NCBI GenBank assembly: GCA_020636695.1
Contig: JACJXJ010000021.1
Location: 1 to 23,577, forward strand
Origin: Prevotellaceae bacterium
Lineage (GTDB): Bacteria > Bacteroidota > Bacteroidia > Bacteroidales > Paludibacteraceae
DNA: 23,577 nucleotides
Reading direction: 5' to 3'
In this document: positions 16,236 to 23,577 of the stretch, piece after piece
Layout: every line of letters starts with the position of its first letter
Numbering within the stretch: the stretch's first letter is position 1
Program-made: the position numbers and the translations under genes
Notes under the pieces: generated by a model
The model's database searches: none
The model's input: only the letters and a program-made list of their open reading frames with translations
Told to the model about the DNA's origin: nothing

Positions 16236-16859
16236 ATGTTAATTATTGGAATCGCAGGAGGAACTGGTTCAGGAAAAACCACAGTAGTACGTAAAATTAT
16301 TGAGCAATTACCTGAAGGGGAAGTGGCGGTATTGCCACAAGATTCTTATTATCGCGATGCTTCTGAAATGCCTTTAGAAGAGCGCTTGAATATTAACTTT
16401 GACCACCCTGATTCTATTGAATTTGAATTACTTATACAGCACATCAAAGATTTGAAAGCTGGAAAGAGTATTGCCCAACCTATTTATTCTTACTTGACTT
16501 GTACACGTGCTGAAGAAACCATTTCGGTAAAACCCTGCGACGTAGTCATTGTAGAGGGCATTTTGGTGTTGACCAATCCACAATTGCGCAAGTTGATGGA
16601 TTTGAAAATATTTGTTGATGCTGATGCTGATGACCGTTTGATGCGTGTTATCAATCGCGATATTGTAGAACGTGGTCGTTCTGTCAACCGTGTTATGGAA
16701 CGCTACGAACATACTGTAAAACCCATGCATTTGCAGTTTATTGAACCAACTAAACGTTATGCCGATTTGATTGTGCCACAAGGTGGTAATAACAAAATTG
16801 CTATTGATATTTTGACCATGTACATTGAAAAAAATCTTGGTTTAAAACATAAATATTAA
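16236..16859 (+). CDS. udk: Uridine kinase
   Basis: Uridine kinase phosphorylates uridine and cytidine to UMP and CMP in pyrimidine salvage. The Walker A loop GGTGSGKTT is at residues 8-16, followed by the substrate-binding LPQDSYYRD and NFDHPDSIEFELL motifs. YSYLTCTR, VIVEGILVL and DADDRLMRVINRD complete the family pattern. The 207 residues are the normal length. It is the first gene of a plus-strand run with gaps of 24 bases or fewer up to the exonuclease. Confidence 0.96.
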   Translation: MLIIGIAGGTGSGKTTVVRKIIEQLPEGEVAVLPQDSYYRDASEMPLEERLNINFDHPDSIEFELLIQHIKDLKAGKSIAQPIYSYLTCTRAEETISVKPCDVVIVEGILVLTNPQLRKLMDLKIFVDADADDRLMRVINRDIVERGRSVNRVMERYEHTVKPMHLQFIEPTKRYADLIVPQGGNNKIAIDILTMYIEKNLGLKHKY

Positions 16860-16883
16860 CGTTTTTATTATTGACATTTGCCC

Positions 16884-17630
16884 ATGGATACACTCAAACC
16901 AGCATTAGATAAAATCTTATTTTTGGATATAGAAACGGTTCCACAAACCGCTTCAATTGATGAGTTGAACCCAGAAATGAAACATCTTTGGGAAGATAAA
17001 TTTGCCATTATCAAAGCGCGCATGCCCGAAAAATATTCGGAAGAAGCCACTGCTGATTATGGTTACCAAAATGGAGCTGGAATTTATGCCGAATTTGCTA
17101 AAATTGTCTGTATTTCAGTCGGTGTTATTTATTTTAAAGGCTCCGAAAAACATATTAGAACCAAGTCTTTTGCTGGCCACGACGAAGTCAAATTGCTACA
17201 CGATTTTGCGCTAATGGCGTCTAAATTTCTTGTTTCTAACCAACATTATGTGTGCGGTCATAACATTAAAGAATTTGATATTCCCTTTATTTGCAGACGT
17301 ATGCTAGTGAATGGTATTACCATTCCGAATGCATTGGATGTGAGTGGCAAAAAGCCTTGGGAAACCTCTTTTATTGACACATTAGAACTTTGGAAATTTG
17401 GTGATTTTAAAAATTATACCTCGTTGAAGTTGTTGACTGCCATATTTGGCATACCAACTCCAAAAGATGATATTGATGGCTCTCAAGTGGCCTCGGTTTA
17501 TTACAACGAAAAAGATGTAAACCGTATTTCACTTTATTGCGAAAAAGATGTAGTGGCCACCGCTCAAGTGTATTTGCGACTGTGTGGTGAACAAACTATT
17601 TTGCCGGAACATATTGAGCACGCTGATTAA
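16884..17630 (+). CDS. PolB-like 3'-5' exonuclease (DEDD superfamily)
   Basis: The protein has the RNase H-like exonuclease fold. Motif I is KILFLDIETVPQ (Asp15, Glu17 counted from ATG 16884), motif II is YVCGHNIKEFDIPFICRRML with the central Asp, and motif III is YCEKDVVATAQVYLRL with the final Asp. This set matches the predicted PolB-like 3'-5' exonuclease group, which trims single-stranded DNA or RNA. A TTG at 16878 gives two more residues, but ATG 16884 is the better start. Length is 248 residues. It sits between udk and mltF in the same orientation; its exact substrate is unknown. Confidence 0.88.
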   Translation: MDTLKPALDKILFLDIETVPQTASIDELNPEMKHLWEDKFAIIKARMPEKYSEEATADYGYQNGAGIYAEFAKIVCISVGVIYFKGSEKHIRTKSFAGHDEVKLLHDFALMASKFLVSNQHYVCGHNIKEFDIPFICRRMLVNGITIPNALDVSGKKPWETSFIDTLELWKFGDFKNYTSLKLLTAIFGIPTPKDDIDGSQVASVYYNEKDVNRISLYCEKDVVATAQVYLRLCGEQTILPEHIEHAD

Positions 17631-17660
17631 CGTTTACGGCCTAAAATTTAACCTTAACGT

Positions 17661-19109
17661 ATGGGAAAAACCAACGTTTTTGATAAGTTAAGACCAATCA
17701 AACAATTGGTTACAAGTTACCAACGTGGAAGAAGACGTCTGTTTTTTCTTTCGCGCTGGTTCGTTTTATGTCTGCTTGTATCGTTAGTTGGTTGCGGAAA
17801 ATCGTCTAAAATAACCGTTTCGAATAGTGATTTGAAAGATATTCAGGAACGTGGTGAATTGCGTGTGATTACGATGGAAAGCCCTTTTGCGTATTTTGTA
17901 GATGAAGATGATGAAATGGGGTATGAATATGATTTGGCACTGAACTACGCCGATTATTTGCGTGTGGATGTTAAATTAATTGTGGCAAAATCGGTGGAAG
18001 ATATGAAAACGCTCTTGCTTACTGGCCAAGGTGATGTGATTGCGTATCGATTTCCATCCACTCAAGAGAATAGAGCCGATGTGGTGTTTACCAATCGTCG
18101 TTACGATTCGTATCCAGTATTGGTACAGTTGCGCTCAAAAAACATGGTCAAAGATGTGACCGACTTGGTTGGCAAAGAGGTTTACGCACAAAAAGAGACA
18201 AAATATTGGCGCCGTTTGGTCAATTTGAATAAGGAAATTGGCGGTGGTATGACTATTAAAGCAGTGGATGATAGTATTCCTGCTGATCAATTGGCGGTGA
18301 TGGTTTCGCAGCGTAAAATACCGATGACTATTGTGGATAACGATGTGGCTCTGTTGAGTAGAAGTAACCTTCGGAATATTGATATTTCCGTGCCCGTGGG
18401 ATTACCTCAAGAAACGGCGTGGGTGGTGCGCAAAACATCGCCAGAATTGCTAGCTTCCATTAATGCGTGGAGTGAGGAAATTAGTAAATCGCGTTTTTAT
18501 AAACAGCTGTATACCAAGTATTATTCAAAAAGTCGCTATTTTTCAGATATAAAGTCGACGATTCCTAAAGGTTCGATTTCTCCTTACGACGAGTTTTTTA
18601 AACAATATGCCAAACAAATTGATTGGGATTGGCGTTTGTTGGCTGCCTTAGCGTTTAACGAATCTCATTTTGATGTCAATGCAGTTTCTTCCTCTGGAGC
18701 CTTAGGATTGATGCAGATGATGCCAGGCACAGGCGCAAAATACGGTTTGGATGCGACCGAAATTTTTGAAGCAGAGTCAGCCATTGCAGCATCGGTACAA
18801 TACATCAAAGCGTTGAATTTAATTTATCGTTCGGTAGAAGACCCCGAAGAACGTATTAAATTTATATTGGCTTCGTATAATGCAGGACCAGCTCATGTGT
18901 TGGATGCGAGAGCATTGGCCACTAAATATGGCGAGAGTCCTCATGTTTGGAATAATGTCGAAAAATATTTATTGTTGAAAAATAAACCAGAATATTATAA
19001 CGACGAAGTGTGTAAAGCAGGCTATTTTAGAGGCAAACACACGGTCCGTTATGTGGGCGATGTATTTGATACTTACAACCATTATTTGGGAGTTAAGAAA
19101 GAAAAATAA
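17661..19109 (+). CDS. mltF: MltF-like membrane-bound lytic murein transglycosylase
   Basis: This enzyme cleaves peptidoglycan glycan strands to 1,6-anhydro ends. Residues about 55-290 are a solute-binding-protein-like domain (RGELRVITMESPFAYFVDED, ETAWVVRKTSPELLASINAW) and residues about 310-480 an SLT transglycosylase domain with catalytic Glu334 in FNESHFDVNAVSSSGALGLM, then MMPGTGAKYG and LASYNAGPAHVLDA. A lipobox-like LVSLVGCGKSS puts the lipid-modified Cys at 45, so the start encodes an unusually long basic cytoplasmic n-region (about 30 residues, RGRRR) before the hydrophobic segment. No closer in-frame ATG exists. Total 482 residues, normal for MltF. It follows the exonuclease by 30 bases and precedes rfbA by 51. 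Confidence 0.92.
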   Translation: MGKTNVFDKLRPIKQLVTSYQRGRRRLFFLSRWFVLCLLVSLVGCGKSSKITVSNSDLKDIQERGELRVITMESPFAYFVDEDDEMGYEYDLALNYADYLRVDVKLIVAKSVEDMKTLLLTGQGDVIAYRFPSTQENRADVVFTNRRYDSYPVLVQLRSKNMVKDVTDLVGKEVYAQKETKYWRRLVNLNKEIGGGMTIKAVDDSIPADQLAVMVSQRKIPMTIVDNDVALLSRSNLRNIDISVPVGLPQETAWVVRKTSPELLASINAWSEEISKSRFYKQLYTKYYSKSRYFSDIKSTIPKGSISPYDEFFKQYAKQIDWDWRLLAALAFNESHFDVNAVSSSGALGLMQMMPGTGAKYGLDATEIFEAESAIAASVQYIKALNLIYRSVEDPEERIKFILASYNAGPAHVLDARALATKYGESPHVWNNVEKYLLLKNKPEYYNDEVCKAGYFRGKHTVRYVGDVFDTYNHYLGVKKEK

Positions 19110-19160
19110 GTTATTGTTCTTGTTGTTTAAAATTTGATTTATTTACTTTAATCTATTGAT

Positions 19161-20024
19161 ATGAAAGGAATTATTTTAGCCGGCGGTAGTGCCACACGTT
19201 TGTATCCGTTGTCGAAAGCTATTTCGAAACAGATTATGCCAGTGTATGATAAACCTATGATTTATTATCCGTTGTCAACCTTGATGTTGGCTGGTATTCG
19301 TGAGGTATTAATTATTTCTACACCACGTGATTTACCAATGTTCCAAGAGTTGCTTGGCACGGGCGAAGAATTAGGCATGCGCTTCGAATATAAAATTCAA
19401 CACGTTCCTAATGGACTAGCACAAGCATTTGTGCTTGGCGCGGAGTTCTTGAATGGGGAAAAAGGCTGTTTGATTTTAGGCGATAATATGTTTTACGGAC
19501 AAGGTTTTTCGGCTATGTTGAAACGTGCTGCTGCCATCGAAAAAGGAGCTTGCGTGTTTGGTTATTACGTGAAAGATCCACGTGCGTATGGCGTGGTTGA
19601 ATTTGATGAAACTGGTAAAGTCGTTTCGTTGGAAGAAAAGCCAGCGCAACCTAAAAGTAATTATGCTGTGCCAGGACTCTATTTTTACGATGCTACCGTT
19701 ACCGAGAAAGCCGCTAATTTAAAACCATCCGCTCGTGGCGAATACGAAATTACCGACTTGAACAAACTCTATTTGGAAGAGGGTACGTTGCAAGTGGAAT
19801 TGTTTGGCCGTGGTTTTGCTTGGTTGGACACAGGCAATTGCGATAGCTTGTTGGAAGCTTCTGATTTTGTGGCTACTATCCAAAATCGTCAAGGATTTTA
19901 TGTGAGCTGTATCGAAGAAATTGCTTGGCGCAATGGCTGGATTACTACTGACCAATTACGTAAATTAGGTCAATCGTTAGATAAAACCAATTACGGACAA
20001 TACTTGCTCGAATTAGCCAAATGA
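19161..20024 (+). CDS. rfbA: Glucose-1-phosphate thymidylyltransferase RfbA
   Basis: RfbA makes dTDP-glucose from glucose-1-phosphate and dTTP, the first step of dTDP-L-rhamnose synthesis for surface polysaccharide. The nucleotidyltransferase signature is at the N-terminus (MKGIILAGGSATRLYPLS, KQIMPVYDKPMIYYPL), followed by LGDNMFYGQGF with the metal-binding Asp, and VVSLEEKPAQPKSNYAVPGL, GEYEITDLN and FAWLDTGN near the sugar site. The 287-residue length is typical. The stop codon overlaps the start of the next gene (ATGA at 20021-20024), indicating translational coupling. rfbB and rfbD are not in the window. Confidence 0.97.
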   Translation: MKGIILAGGSATRLYPLSKAISKQIMPVYDKPMIYYPLSTLMLAGIREVLIISTPRDLPMFQELLGTGEELGMRFEYKIQHVPNGLAQAFVLGAEFLNGEKGCLILGDNMFYGQGFSAMLKRAAAIEKGACVFGYYVKDPRAYGVVEFDETGKVVSLEEKPAQPKSNYAVPGLYFYDATVTEKAANLKPSARGEYEITDLNKLYLEEGTLQVELFGRGFAWLDTGNCDSLLEASDFVATIQNRQGFYVSCIEEIAWRNGWITTDQLRKLGQSLDKTNYGQYLLELAK

Positions 20025-21016
20025 AATTAAACCTCATTGCATTTTTTCTACTTCTGTTTGTAGGCGTAGTGCATGCTCAACTTCCTACCAATTTTGAGGA
20101 AATAACACTTGTTTCACCATCTGATAGCCTTGAGTTGAGTGTGTTAATTGCTTATCCAGAAACAGAGCCGATTGCTGTTTTGCAGTTGGTGCATGGCATG
20201 TGCGAACATAAGGAACGTTACATTCCTTTGATGCGCTTTTTGAGCCAACATGGTTACGTGTGCGTGATGCACGATCATCGTGGACATGGAAAAAGTGTTC
20301 GAACAGCCGATGATTTGGGCTATTTTTATGATGGCGGTTATGTGGCGATGGTGGATGATACACACGCCGTAACGCAGTTTATTAAAAATCGCTATGCTGA
20401 TTTACCGGTTTATTTATTTGGACACAGCATGGGATCTATGGTGGCACGTTCTTACACCAAACGTTACGATAATGAATTAGCTGGTCTTATTGTCTGCGGC
20501 AGCCCTAGTTATAATAGCGCTAACAGCATTGGCAAGCAAATTGCTAAGTGCCAAGGTCATAAACACGGTGACCATTATCGCAGCACTCAAATGCAAAAAT
20601 TAGCATTTGGAACTTATAACAAGTCTTTTGGAAAAGTGTCGTCGCCCAATGCGTGGATTTGTTCCGATACCGCTGTAGTGGCGGCTTACGATGCTAGTCC
20701 GTTGTGTAATTATATCTTTACCAGCAATGGTTTTTACAACTTATTTGCGTTGATGGACGATGCGTACAATCGTAAAGATTGGCACGTAGTCAATCCACAA
20801 TTGCCAATTTGGTTTATTTCGGGCGAAGATGATCCTTGCTTCATCTCGCCTAAAAAGTTCAATCATGCGGTTGACAATATGAAAAAAGTAGGGTATGTGA
20901 ACGTGACGTCTAAACTCTATCCACATATGCGTCACGAAATAGTGAATGAACTAGATAAAGAACACGTGTGGAACGATATTCTGAGCCAATTAACCAATTG
21001 GCAAAACAATAAATAA
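20021..21016 (+). CDS. Exported alpha/beta hydrolase, monoacylglycerol-lipase-like
   Basis: Residues 1-19 (MKLNLIAFFLLLFVGVVHA) are a signal peptide, so the enzyme acts outside the cytoplasm. The fold is the serine hydrolase family of lysophospholipases and monoacylglycerol lipases: oxyanion loop LVHGMCEHKERY, HDHRGHGKS, nucleophile elbow FGHSMGSM (Ser136), acid in SGEDDP (Asp271) and His305 in PHMRHEIVNE. Length is 331 residues. It overlaps rfbA by 4 bases and is 3 bases from rfbC, so it is translated together with two dTDP-sugar enzymes although it is not a nucleotide-sugar enzyme. A role in acyl or ester removal at the envelope is possible but not shown by the sequence. Confidence 0.88.
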   Translation: MKLNLIAFFLLLFVGVVHAQLPTNFEEITLVSPSDSLELSVLIAYPETEPIAVLQLVHGMCEHKERYIPLMRFLSQHGYVCVMHDHRGHGKSVRTADDLGYFYDGGYVAMVDDTHAVTQFIKNRYADLPVYLFGHSMGSMVARSYTKRYDNELAGLIVCGSPSYNSANSIGKQIAKCQGHKHGDHYRSTQMQKLAFGTYNKSFGKVSSPNAWICSDTAVVAAYDASPLCNYIFTSNGFYNLFALMDDAYNRKDWHVVNPQLPIWFISGEDDPCFISPKKFNHAVDNMKKVGYVNVTSKLYPHMRHEIVNELDKEHVWNDILSQLTNWQNNK

Positions 21017-21019
21017 CTT

Positions 21020-21568
21020 ATGGAAATTATAGAAACTCCGATTAAAGATTTGGTGATTATTAAACCGCGTGTTTTTGAAGATGCGCGCGGCTTTTTTTGT
21101 GAAACGTATAACGAAGAACGTTATCAGGCCGCTGGTATTAAACAACATTTTGTACAAGATAATCAATCGAAGTCCAGTTATGGCGTGATACGTGGCTTAC
21201 ATTTTCAGTTAGCGCCTTATAGTCAAGCGAAGTTGGTTTCGGTGAGCGTGGGTGCAGTGTGGGATGTGGCGGTCGATTTGCGTCGTAACTCACCGACTTT
21301 TGGGCAATGGTATGGCGTAGAATTGACGGCTGAAAATCATCTTCAATTCCTGATTCCACAAGGATTTGCGCACGGTTTTTCGGTGTTGAGTGAAACCGCA
21401 CTTTTTACCTACAAATGCGATAATTTGTATCATCCTGAAGTGGATGGCGGTTTAATGTTCAACGATCCAGATTTGAATATTGATTGGAAAATTCCTGTAG
21501 ATAAAGCTATCATTTCCGATAAAGACATGAAACATCCTTTATTGAAAGATTTGAAGGTGAATTTTTGA
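21020..21568 (+). CDS. rfbC: dTDP-4-dehydrorhamnose 3,5-epimerase RfbC
   Basis: RfbC epimerises dTDP-4-dehydro-6-deoxyglucose at C3 and C5 in dTDP-L-rhamnose synthesis. The cupin-fold protein of 182 residues shows the typical order FEDARGFFCETYN, QDNQSKSSYGVIRGLHFQ (catalytic His61), KLVSVSVGAVWDVAVDLR, FLIPQGFAHGF and YKCDNLYHPE (Tyr131), ending in NDPDLNIDWKIP. It starts 3 bases after the hydrolase and stops at TGA 21566-21568 just before a terminator. The remaining pathway enzymes must be encoded elsewhere. Confidence 0.97.
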   Translation: MEIIETPIKDLVIIKPRVFEDARGFFCETYNEERYQAAGIKQHFVQDNQSKSSYGVIRGLHFQLAPYSQAKLVSVSVGAVWDVAVDLRRNSPTFGQWYGVELTAENHLQFLIPQGFAHGFSVLSETALFTYKCDNLYHPEVDGGLMFNDPDLNIDWKIPVDKAIISDKDMKHPLLKDLKVNF

Positions 21569-21571
21569 TAT

Positions 21572-21602
21572 AAAAAAAGCGGATAACTAATCCGCTTTTT
21601 TT
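21572..21602. terminator. Bidirectional rho-independent terminator between rfbC and dapL
   Basis: Arms 21572-21584 and 21590-21602 form a perfect 13-bp stem (A7GCGGAT / ATCCGCT7) with a 5-base loop. Poly-A on one side and poly-T on the other serve both converging genes. Confidence 0.92.
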
Positions 21603-21605
21603 GTT

Positions 21606-22784
21606 TTATAATATCGTTCTTATGCGTTCCATCGCTTCTTTGGTGGCTTCGTACGTATTGAACGTGGAGAGGCGGAAATAATGCTCGCCCGAAGGACCAA
21701 AGCCAACGCCTGGTGTGCCAACCACGTATACGGTTTTGAGTAGGTAATCGAAAAAGTCCCACGACGTTAAACCTTTAGGACATTTCAACCAAATGTAAGG
21801 CGAATTGTGTCCACCGCTGTAGAAAATGCCTTTTTCTTCCAACACGTCGGTAATCAGTTTTACATTCCGTTTGTAGTAGGCAATATTTTCGTCGGCTTGT
21901 GCCAAACCTTCTGGCGATAAGGCGGCGGTTAAACCACGTTGTGTAGCGTAAGGTGCGCCGTTGTATTTCGTCGTTTGGCGTTGTTGCCACATGCGATTAA
22001 GACTGACGCCTTCGCGTATTAACTCTTTTGGAACTACCGTGTAACCGCTACGTACGCAGGTAAATCCAGCAGTTTTCGACAAACTATTGAATTCCATAGC
22101 ACAAGTGCGTGCGCCTTCTATTTCAAAAATAGAATGTGGTTTGTCTTTGTCGGTAATAAAGCGTTCGTAGGCGTTATCGTATAAAATAATTGCTTCGTGT
22201 TTGTTGGCGTAATCGACCCACGCTTTGAGTTCTTCGTAGTTAAAAGTTGCTCCTGTAGGATTGTTGGGCGAACACAAATAAATCATGTCAGAGGCAAAAT
22301 CGGGTGGAATTGGCAAAAAGTTATTTGCTTCGGTGCAAGGAATGTATTTGATGTGTTGTCCGTCCATTAACGATGTGGCTTTGTAAAGCGGATAGACAGG
22401 ATCGGGAATCAACACCGTATTGCCAGAAGCGAATAAATCGGTAATGTTGGCAATATCTTCGCCAATACCATCGCCAATAGTCATTTCTTCAAAATCGACT
22501 TCCACGCCGTACGCCAAATAGTAATCTTGTACCGCTTTTTTGGCAAATTTATAACCTAATTCGGGGCCATAACCGCGAAATGTTTCTACGTGTTTCAGCT
22601 CTTCGGTGGCTTTCACCATGGCATCAACCGCAATGGGAGCGAGTGGGCGAGTGACGTCGCCAATGCCCAATTTGATAACCGGCGCATCGGGATTTGCTTT
22701 GATAAACGCCGACGTGCGATTGGCTATTTCAGTAAACAAATAGTTTGCTTCTAGTTTTTCGTAGTTTAAGTTTATTTTTACCAT
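21606..22784 (-). CDS. dapL: LL-diaminopimelate aminotransferase-like PLP enzyme (DapL)
   Basis: DapL converts tetrahydrodipicolinate directly to LL-diaminopimelate using glutamate, supplying lysine and cell-wall precursors. Family signatures are IKLGIGDVTRPL, ETFRGYGPELGYKFAKKA, YLCSPNNPTGATF, the PLP-binding FNSLSKTAGFTCVRSGYTVV (Lys237), RQTTKYNGAPYATQRG and GTPGVGFGPSGEHYFRLSTF (Arg371). Two things are unusual: the length is 392 residues against about 410 for most members, and the segment around residues 103-112 reads IGDGIGEDIA where typical DapL proteins have a DGAKxDxGN pattern. It may belong to a divergent subgroup or act on a related amino acid. The neighbouring genes are not lysine genes; it is convergent with rfbC and divergent from hemW. 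Confidence 0.88.
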   Translation of the reverse strand: MVKINLNYEKLEANYLFTEIANRTSAFIKANPDAPVIKLGIGDVTRPLAPIAVDAMVKATEELKHVETFRGYGPELGYKFAKKAVQDYYLAYGVEVDFEEMTIGDGIGEDIANITDLFASGNTVLIPDPVYPLYKATSLMDGQHIKYIPCTEANNFLPIPPDFASDMIYLCSPNNPTGATFNYEELKAWVDYANKHEAIILYDNAYERFITDKDKPHSIFEIEGARTCAMEFNSLSKTAGFTCVRSGYTVVPKELIREGVSLNRMWQQRQTTKYNGAPYATQRGLTAALSPEGLAQADENIAYYKRNVKLITDVLEEKGIFYSGGHNSPYIWLKCPKGLTSWDFFDYLLKTVYVVGTPGVGFGPSGEHYFRLSTFNTYEATKEAMERIRTIL

Positions 22785-22818
22785 GATGAGTTCTAAATTT
22801 ATCGTTTGTTTAACCTTG

Positions 22819-22826
22819 CAAAGATA
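22819..22826 (-). promoter_or_regulatory. Bacteroidota -7 box for dapL
   Basis: The minus strand reads TATCTTTG, 35 bases before ATG 22784. It faces away from the identical box for hemW, 22 bases apart. Confidence 0.5.
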
Positions 22827-22848
22827 CGGAAAAGTTCGCTTTTTGTGC

Positions 22849-22856
22849 TATCTTTG
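22849..22856 (+). promoter_or_regulatory. Bacteroidota -7 box for hemW
   Basis: TATCTTTG on the plus strand lies 26 bases before ATG 22882, giving a short leader. Confidence 0.5.
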
Positions 22857-22881
22857 TCTGCTTAAAACTATCATTTTTCGT

Positions 22882-23577
22882 ATGGCGTCACTTTATCTAC
22901 ATATTCCGTTTTGCAAAAGTCGTTGTATTTATTGCGATTTTTACTCTGGAACTGATACGTCGCAGCGTGCGAGCTACGTGCAGGCGTTGTGTGACGAACT
23001 CAGATTGCGCTCAAGCTATCTCCCGACGAGCGTGTTGGATTCTATTTACTTTGGTGGCGGTACGCCTTCCTTATTGCAAAAAACTGATTTTGAGTGCCTT
23101 TTTGAAGCCATTCATACGCATTTCACCTTGGCGCCTGCAGCTGAAATTACACTCGAATGTAATCCTGACGATTTAACTCCGAGTTATGTGGCGCAATTGC
23201 AGGCGTTGCCATTCAACCGTATTAGTATTGGCATTCAAAGTTTTGACGATGTGGAATTGCGTTTTCTCAATCGTCGGCATACGGCTCAGCAAGCCCAAGA
23301 TGCAGTGGCTTTATGTCAGGCGTCTGGTTTCAATAATATCAGCATCGATTTGATGTACGGTTTACCCAATCAAACCACGGTAACGTGGCAAAAAACATTG
23401 GACGTAGCGATGCATTTAGGCGTGCAACATTTGTCGGCGTATAGTTTAATGTACGAAGAAGGTTCGCCTTTAAGCCGTTTGCGTAATGCGCATAAAATAA
23501 CGGAACTCGATGAGGCTACTTCGGTGGCGTTGTTCGAACAGTTGATTGATACTGTGGCATCACATGGTTTTGAGCAG
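22882..23577 (+). CDS. hemW: HemW-type radical SAM protein, 3' end outside window
   Basis: HemW is a radical SAM heme-binding protein related to oxygen-independent coproporphyrinogen III oxidase and implicated in heme transfer. The first 232 codons are visible. The iron-sulfur motif HIPFCKSRCIYCDF carries Cys11, Cys15 and Cys18, without the extra cysteine found after the third in true HemN, which favours HemW. Next come IYFGGGTPSLL, ITLECNPDDLT, FNRISIGIQSFDD, FLNRRHTAQQA, NISIDLMYGLPNQT and LSAYSLMYEEGSPL, all typical of the family. The frame is open to the window edge; the HemN C-terminal domain is outside. Confidence 0.94.
   Translation, partial: MASLYLHIPFCKSRCIYCDFYSGTDTSQRASYVQALCDELRLRSSYLPTSVLDSIYFGGGTPSLLQKTDFECLFEAIHTHFTLAPAAEITLECNPDDLTPSYVAQLQALPFNRISIGIQSFDDVELRFLNRRHTAQQAQDAVALCQASGFNNISIDLMYGLPNQTTVTWQKTLDVAMHLGVQHLSAYSLMYEEGSPLSRLRNAHKITELDEATSVALFEQLIDTVASHGFEQ

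Noticed and set aside
1..23577. CRISPR arrays, tRNA or rRNA genes, transposases, integrases, attachment sites
   Set aside because: None seen by reading; all long frames belong to housekeeping, envelope or transport families.

Overview
The window looks like a piece of a Bacteroidota chromosome, most probably order Bacteroidales. The evidence is a complete type IX secretion core gene set (porP-porK-porL-porM-porN, also called gldK-L-M-N), Bacteroidota-type -7 boxes (TAnnTTTG) in front of many genes, absence of obvious Shine-Dalgarno sequences, AT-rich DNA, and several families typical of the phylum (DUF2795, DUF4491, PorP/SprF, DapL). Family- or genus-level placement (for example near Paludibacteraceae or Porphyromonadaceae) is only a guess.

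Layout. (1) Positions 1-7146, minus strand: an envelope region. It runs porP, porK, porL, porM, porN and then, after a strong palindrome, a large outer-membrane protein that leaves the window at its left edge. PorK/PorN form the periplasmic ring, PorL/PorM the inner-membrane motor, and PorP an outer-membrane component, so this is essentially the energised core of a T9SS. (2) 7274-8924, minus strand: a DUF2795 protein, a PduO-type cobalamin adenosyltransferase and an O-methyltransferase. (3) 9176-12345: a small Cys-containing lipoprotein with a clear terminator, a SulP anion transporter, a DUF4491 membrane protein on the opposite strand, and an unassigned beta-barrel-like protein. (4) 12367-14991, minus strand: a two-gene unit of an M20 dipeptidase and a fucose-isomerase-like protein. 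(5) 15195-21568, plus strand: a CDF metal exporter, then a tight run of udk, a 3'-5' exonuclease, an MltF-like lytic transglycosylase, rfbA, an alpha/beta hydrolase and rfbC, closed by a bidirectional terminator. (6) 21606-23577: divergent dapL and hemW (hemW leaves the window on the right).

The main anomaly is a cluster of reading-frame lesions confined to the left third: an in-frame TGA in porK, a one-base frameshift in the porN signal peptide, and two mutually compensating frameshifts in the O-methyltransferase. Flanking reading frames still encode well-conserved protein, so local sequencing or assembly error is the simplest explanation. Very recent loss of T9SS function is a less likely alternative that read-level data would settle. 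No CRISPR array, tRNA, rRNA, transposase or phage gene was seen. No gene-free stretch exceeds 300 bases. I found no convincing previously undescribed system.
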